DNA from: Pseudoips prasinana
Lineage: Eukaryota > Arthropoda > Insecta > Lepidoptera > Nolidae
Length of the DNA: 64,000 nt
Assembly (NCBI GenBank): GCA_951640165.1
Contig: OX621265.1
Location: 19,295,001-19,359,000 of the forward strand
Direction: 5' to 3'
Shown here piece by piece: positions 60,562-64,000 of the stretch. Both the position numbers and the translations under genes were made by a program. The first letter of the stretch is position 1. The number at the start of each line of letters is the position of its first letter. The notes under the pieces were generated by a model. The model worked only from the letters and a program-made list of their open reading frames with translations, was not told the origin of the DNA and ran no database searches.

Positions 60562-60876
60562 TGTATAATTTTTCTATGTACGTGGGAATATTTGCCACCC
60601 AATAACTTAGTCTTGTAGGTTTTTGTTAAGATTTAATGTGTGTGGTTAGCTTTAATATATCCAATTTGTGTGTATCTTTCTATACGACTGTAAAAAAGGA
60701 TAATTGTGTATTTTCAGTGTAAAAGGGAGTGGTGTTACTTTTCAGTATTTTGTTCTTAAGACTGTTGATTTGTCATCCATTTTTGATCTCTGTAATATAA
60801 TTGAAAAGACGGAAAAATATGTTCGTATTATTATGAAAATAAAAAGTATTATTCGTATGTTTGTGTTTTATTATTG

Positions 60877-61155
60877 ACTGTGCCCCGCGGTTTTATCCGC
60901 GTTAAATTTTATTAGTTATCACAGCTCCTCCCCCGTAGGTGATGGCGTGATAATATGTAGCCTATATGTTGACCCAAACTCTTAGTAAAATTTTAAATCA
61001 ATCCATGCATTAATTTATGAGTTTAGTTTTGACAAAAAATCTGAAAACTATATTTTTGGCTTCGATATCGATTGTAGATCACGCCCCAAGTATCCTTTAA
61101 AAAAAATATTCAATGTACAGTTTTGACTTTCCTACGATTTTATTATATGTATAGA
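60877..61155 (-). mobile_element. Hel-B Helitron, internally deleted
   Basis: The 5' TCTATACATATAATAAAATC and 3' hairpin are present, but the final CTAG is lost and the centre is shortened. Confidence 0.7.
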
Positions 61156-61214
61156 TGCTCTTTTCGATCTGAAGTGATAACTCCGTCCAGGGTCCTCCAG
61201 ACTCTAGGCTCCGG

Positions 61215-61350
61215 ATAAAAAATAAAATAAAATAAAAAAGGTTTTTATTCACGTAGACTTTAAAAAAGCGCTTGTTAATAGTCAGAACATGTTTGTAGTA
61301 ATATAGTTGTATACATTATTGATATGCATGATGATATTGATAGCTACTAG
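61215..61350 (-). mobile_element. Dispersed retroelement end with (ATTTT)n
   Basis: This is the complement of ACTATT(A)ACAAGCGCTTTTTT / GTGAATAAAAACCTTTTTTA, as at 29100-29290. Confidence 0.5.
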
Positions 61351-62079
61351 TATGCACAACACTCTTTTTGAGTGATCCAACATCTGTACCCAAGAGAGGC
61401 TTAACTGCCGTTGAACAGGCTGGTAGGGGAGCGGGGGAATTGGAGCCTACTAAGGAAAAAGTACAATTAAAGACAAATTTATGGATACTTTAGGAACTTT
61501 TTATTAGAAACTAAATCCTTACTTATTTGACTATCATTCAATCACAGCTACGACGTTACATTATTAGGAATTTGGCCAAAGATATTTTTTTTATAAAAAG
61601 ACAGAATTATATTAGAAACAGAATTAAGATTTCGGTGTGATCTTAGTCTTATACTTCTTTTTTCGACAATTGTTGACAAATGAAATGTTCAATTAACAAA
61701 AAGAATTAGATCTCTATCCCAAGTAGTTGCTGAGTTTGCCATGGCCACGCAATCCTTCACGTTACTTTCACGCGGCCAACTTAAAGCCCCTCTTTCTTTA
61801 GCTCTGCTTTGACAATTGTTTGGTTTGTTCCTTTCCATTTTGACTAATTTCGACAAACATTTTAGCGATTTCTCTTTCGATATTTTTCGTAAATTTCACC
61901 TATTTAGTTCCGTTGACTAGTTCTGGTCCAGTTTTTTTTGTGATAACTAATTAGCATAGTTTAACCTAACACCCTAAAACGTATGGTTTATCTAATCATT
62001 GCAGAGCTGACTTAGAATTTATTGAAAGTTCAAAATTAGGGTTTGAGAACAGGTCTCAAAATTTTCAAAGTATCCAAAT
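61351..62079. other. No gene seen
   Basis: A+T-rich with no named feature. A short polypyrimidine-rich segment at 61640-61680 is not followed by a convincing exon. Confidence 0.35.
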
Positions 62080-62675
62080 AAAAACTTGTGTGTACTTATG
62101 TACACGCGTTAGAAGTTATACTTCTTAATATACAACTTGAACATAGTTATCAATTTTCATACCACCTAGAACTTACGTCATGCTGTTATTATTACGATGC
62201 GCGCGCATCGTAAAAAATCACTCTCATACATTTTCATACCACCTAGAACTAACTTCACGCTGTTATTTTTACGATGCGCGCGCATCGTAAAAAATCACTC
62301 TCATACATTATCATACCACCTAGAACTAACGTCATGCTGTTATTTTTACGATGCGCGCGCATCGTAAAAATTCACTCTTATACATTTTCATACCACCTAG
62401 AACTAACTTCATGCTGTAAAATTTTTTGGTGTCGGTGTGCGCGCGCATCGTAAAAATTCACTCTTATACATTTTCATACCACCTAGAACTAACTTCATGC
62501 TGTAAAATTTTTTGGTGTCGGTGTGCGCGCGCATCGTAAAAATTCACTCTTATACATTTTCATACCACCTAGAACTAACTTCATGCTGTAAAATTTTTTG
62601 GTGTCGGTGTGCGCGCGCATCGTAAAAATTCACTCTCATCATTTTTCTCCATCGCGCCAATAGAAGTATAACTTC
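62080..62675 (+). repeat. S element with six-unit hairpin array
   Basis: Left edge AAAACTTGTGTGTACTTATG and AGAAGTTATACTTCT; right edge CTCCATCGCGCC and GAAGTATAACTTC. Units start CATACCACCTAGAACT at 62158, 62235, 62312 (77 bp) and 62389, 62475, 62561 (86 bp). The first three carry or nearly carry the perfect palindrome ACGATGCGCGCGCATCGT. The last three have GGTGTCGGTGTGCGCGCGCA. Confidence 0.85.
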
Positions 62676-63265
62676 AAAAATTATAGTAGGAAAATAGGTA
62701 CATGGGGGTGATTCGGACAGTCCTCATCAAAGTATCTAAATTTTGCGTTTGAACGTCGACTCCTCGGCCACGCTATGTTAATACCAAGTGCTGTTTTTTT
62801 ATTAGATTACGTTGAAACCTTTATAGGTCATTCAAAGGTTATCTAAATACGTAGGTAGGTATATAAGTACTTAACAATCCGATCAAATCTAGATTTTCTA
62901 TCATAAATTACACAACATTCAATGTCAAGAACAACTGTTTTCTTAACTTTGACATCTATGTCAATAAGAGTAAGTCTCAAAATATATTTAATATACTTAA
63001 GACGTTTTAATAGTTGACAGTTTGAATTAGCAATGCCACAAGGCTATTGTATCTCGCTCACTCTTACTAAATTTCAATGTTTTATCTCTGTCGCGACGTA
63101 AATAAGTCTGTGGGGATTCCCCGGAACATAGCTTCAGCGATTACCTACACGATGGAAAGATTGTTTGTACTATACGATTTTATATTAGAAAGTGCTTTTA
63201 AAGTATTTTTTTCTATTTATTGAGGACTTCCAATAATTGTTACATTTTCTTATCACGAACATAAA
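62676..63265. other. A+T-rich spacer, no gene seen
   Basis: No coding or repeat signal that I can name. Confidence 0.4.
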
Positions 63266-63268
63266 TAA

Positions 63269-63586
63269 CTAGCTGTGCCCCGCGGTTCTACCCGCGTTAA
63301 ATTTTATAAATTATCACAGCTCCTCCGCGTAGGTGATAGCGTGATAATAGGTATGTAGGACCCGACCTATTAGTAATATTCATGCAAAATTTGAAATAAA
63401 TCCATGCAGTAATTTTTAAGATTAGCCCGGACATACATACAGATAAACAGACAAAAATTCTAAAACCTATATTTTTGGCTTCGATATCAATTGTAGATCA
63501 CGCCCCAAGTACCTATCCTTTAAAAAAAATATTCAATGTATTTACAGTTTTGACTTTCCTACGATTTTATTATATGTACCTATAGA
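63269..63586 (-). mobile_element. Hel-B Helitron
   Basis: Ends TCTATAGGTACATATAATAA and CGCGGGTAGAACCGCGGGGCACAGCTAG on the minus strand; a few short insertions. Confidence 0.75.
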
Positions 63587-63979
63587 TTACAATCACACGA
63601 ATCCAAATGCACAATTTACTATTACTAAGACTTCGCCGTCTGTCTGTCCGTCTGTCACCAGGCTGTATCTCATGAACCGTGATATTTAGACAGTTGAAAT
63701 TATCACAGATGATGTATTTCTGTTGCCGCTATAAAAACAAATACTAAAAACAAAATAAAATAAATATTAAAGGGGGCTCCCATACAACAAACGTGAATCT
63801 TTTGCTCGTTTTTATAGATATTGGTACGGAACACTTCGTGAGCGAGTCCGACTCGCACTTTGCCGGTTTTTTTAATTTTGGAAGGCGTCACATGCATGTT
63901 ATCAGTAGACTAGTATAACTATAATAAGTAAACACTGTAGCTAAATATTAAAAGCTAAATTAAGATAATTATATAGTTA

Positions 63980-64000
63980 CATGCAAAGATCGTGACAAAT
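63980..64000 (+). repeat. Start of another (GTAT)n-tailed LINE end
   Basis: TGCAAAGATCGTGACAAAT matches 28306-28325 and continues beyond the window. Confidence 0.4.

Noticed and set aside
62158..62640. Possible CRISPR-like palindromic repeats
   Set aside because: No variable spacers; whole units repeat in tandem.

Overview
The window looks like intergenic and intronic DNA from a moth or butterfly (Lepidoptera). It is A+T-rich and saturated with small transposable elements. The clearest lepidopteran marks are non-autonomous Helitrons ending in a GC-rich hairpin plus CTAG, tRNA-headed SINEs, RTE-type LINE tails ending in (GAT)n, and CR1/Jockey-group LINE 3' ends. I see no bacterial-style gene clusters, rRNA, free-standing tRNA gene or CRISPR array. 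No species can be named from the sequence alone.

Family labels used below are mine. Hel-A (about 177 bp), Hel-B (about 300-330 bp) and Hel-C are non-autonomous Helitrons. SINE-a, -b, -c and -d are tRNA-headed SINEs. MITE-E, -F, -H, -J, -K, -L and -M are terminal-inverted-repeat miniatures. Repeat-D and repeat-G are unplaced dispersed repeats, and S is a GCGCGC-hairpin element.

Layout. 0-10 kb: SINEs, Helitrons, MITEs and LINE tails. 9.7-12.2 kb: a decayed RTE copy split by a complete Tc1 element (10160-11751). 12.4-21.8 kb: more nested repeats. 21.9-24.3 kb: a 5'-truncated CR1/Jockey-group LINE with a 668-codon uninterrupted RT frame. 24.3-27.3 kb: a near full-length decayed RTE. 30.39-31.68 kb: a complete mariner with intact transposase and perfect 30-bp inverted repeats. 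32.35-49.02 kb: the only host-like coding material. It comprises two divergently oriented THAP zinc-finger first exons (32354-32564 minus; 38290-38500 plus), a broken THAP relic between them, and further plus-strand exons at 40962-41089, 46462-46552 and about 48335-49018. The last of these encodes a C2H2 finger. An RTE retrotransposon (41453-45070) with intact ORF2 sits in an intron of that gene with a 14-bp target-site duplication. 49-64 kb: repeats, including a second Tc1 copy (57269-58860) almost identical to the first, nested Helitrons, and a six-unit hairpin array (62158-62640).

The mobile genes do not act together as a pathway; each drives its own copying. The main points of interest are: (1) a -1 frameshift heptamer at the ORF1/ORF2 overlap of the RTE; (2) the THAP pair and its phase-consistent downstream exons; (3) repeated insertion of the same MITE and the same Helitron at identical nucleotides of SINE-a; and (4) a recurring signature of near-perfect snap-back inverted duplications inside unrelated repeat families.
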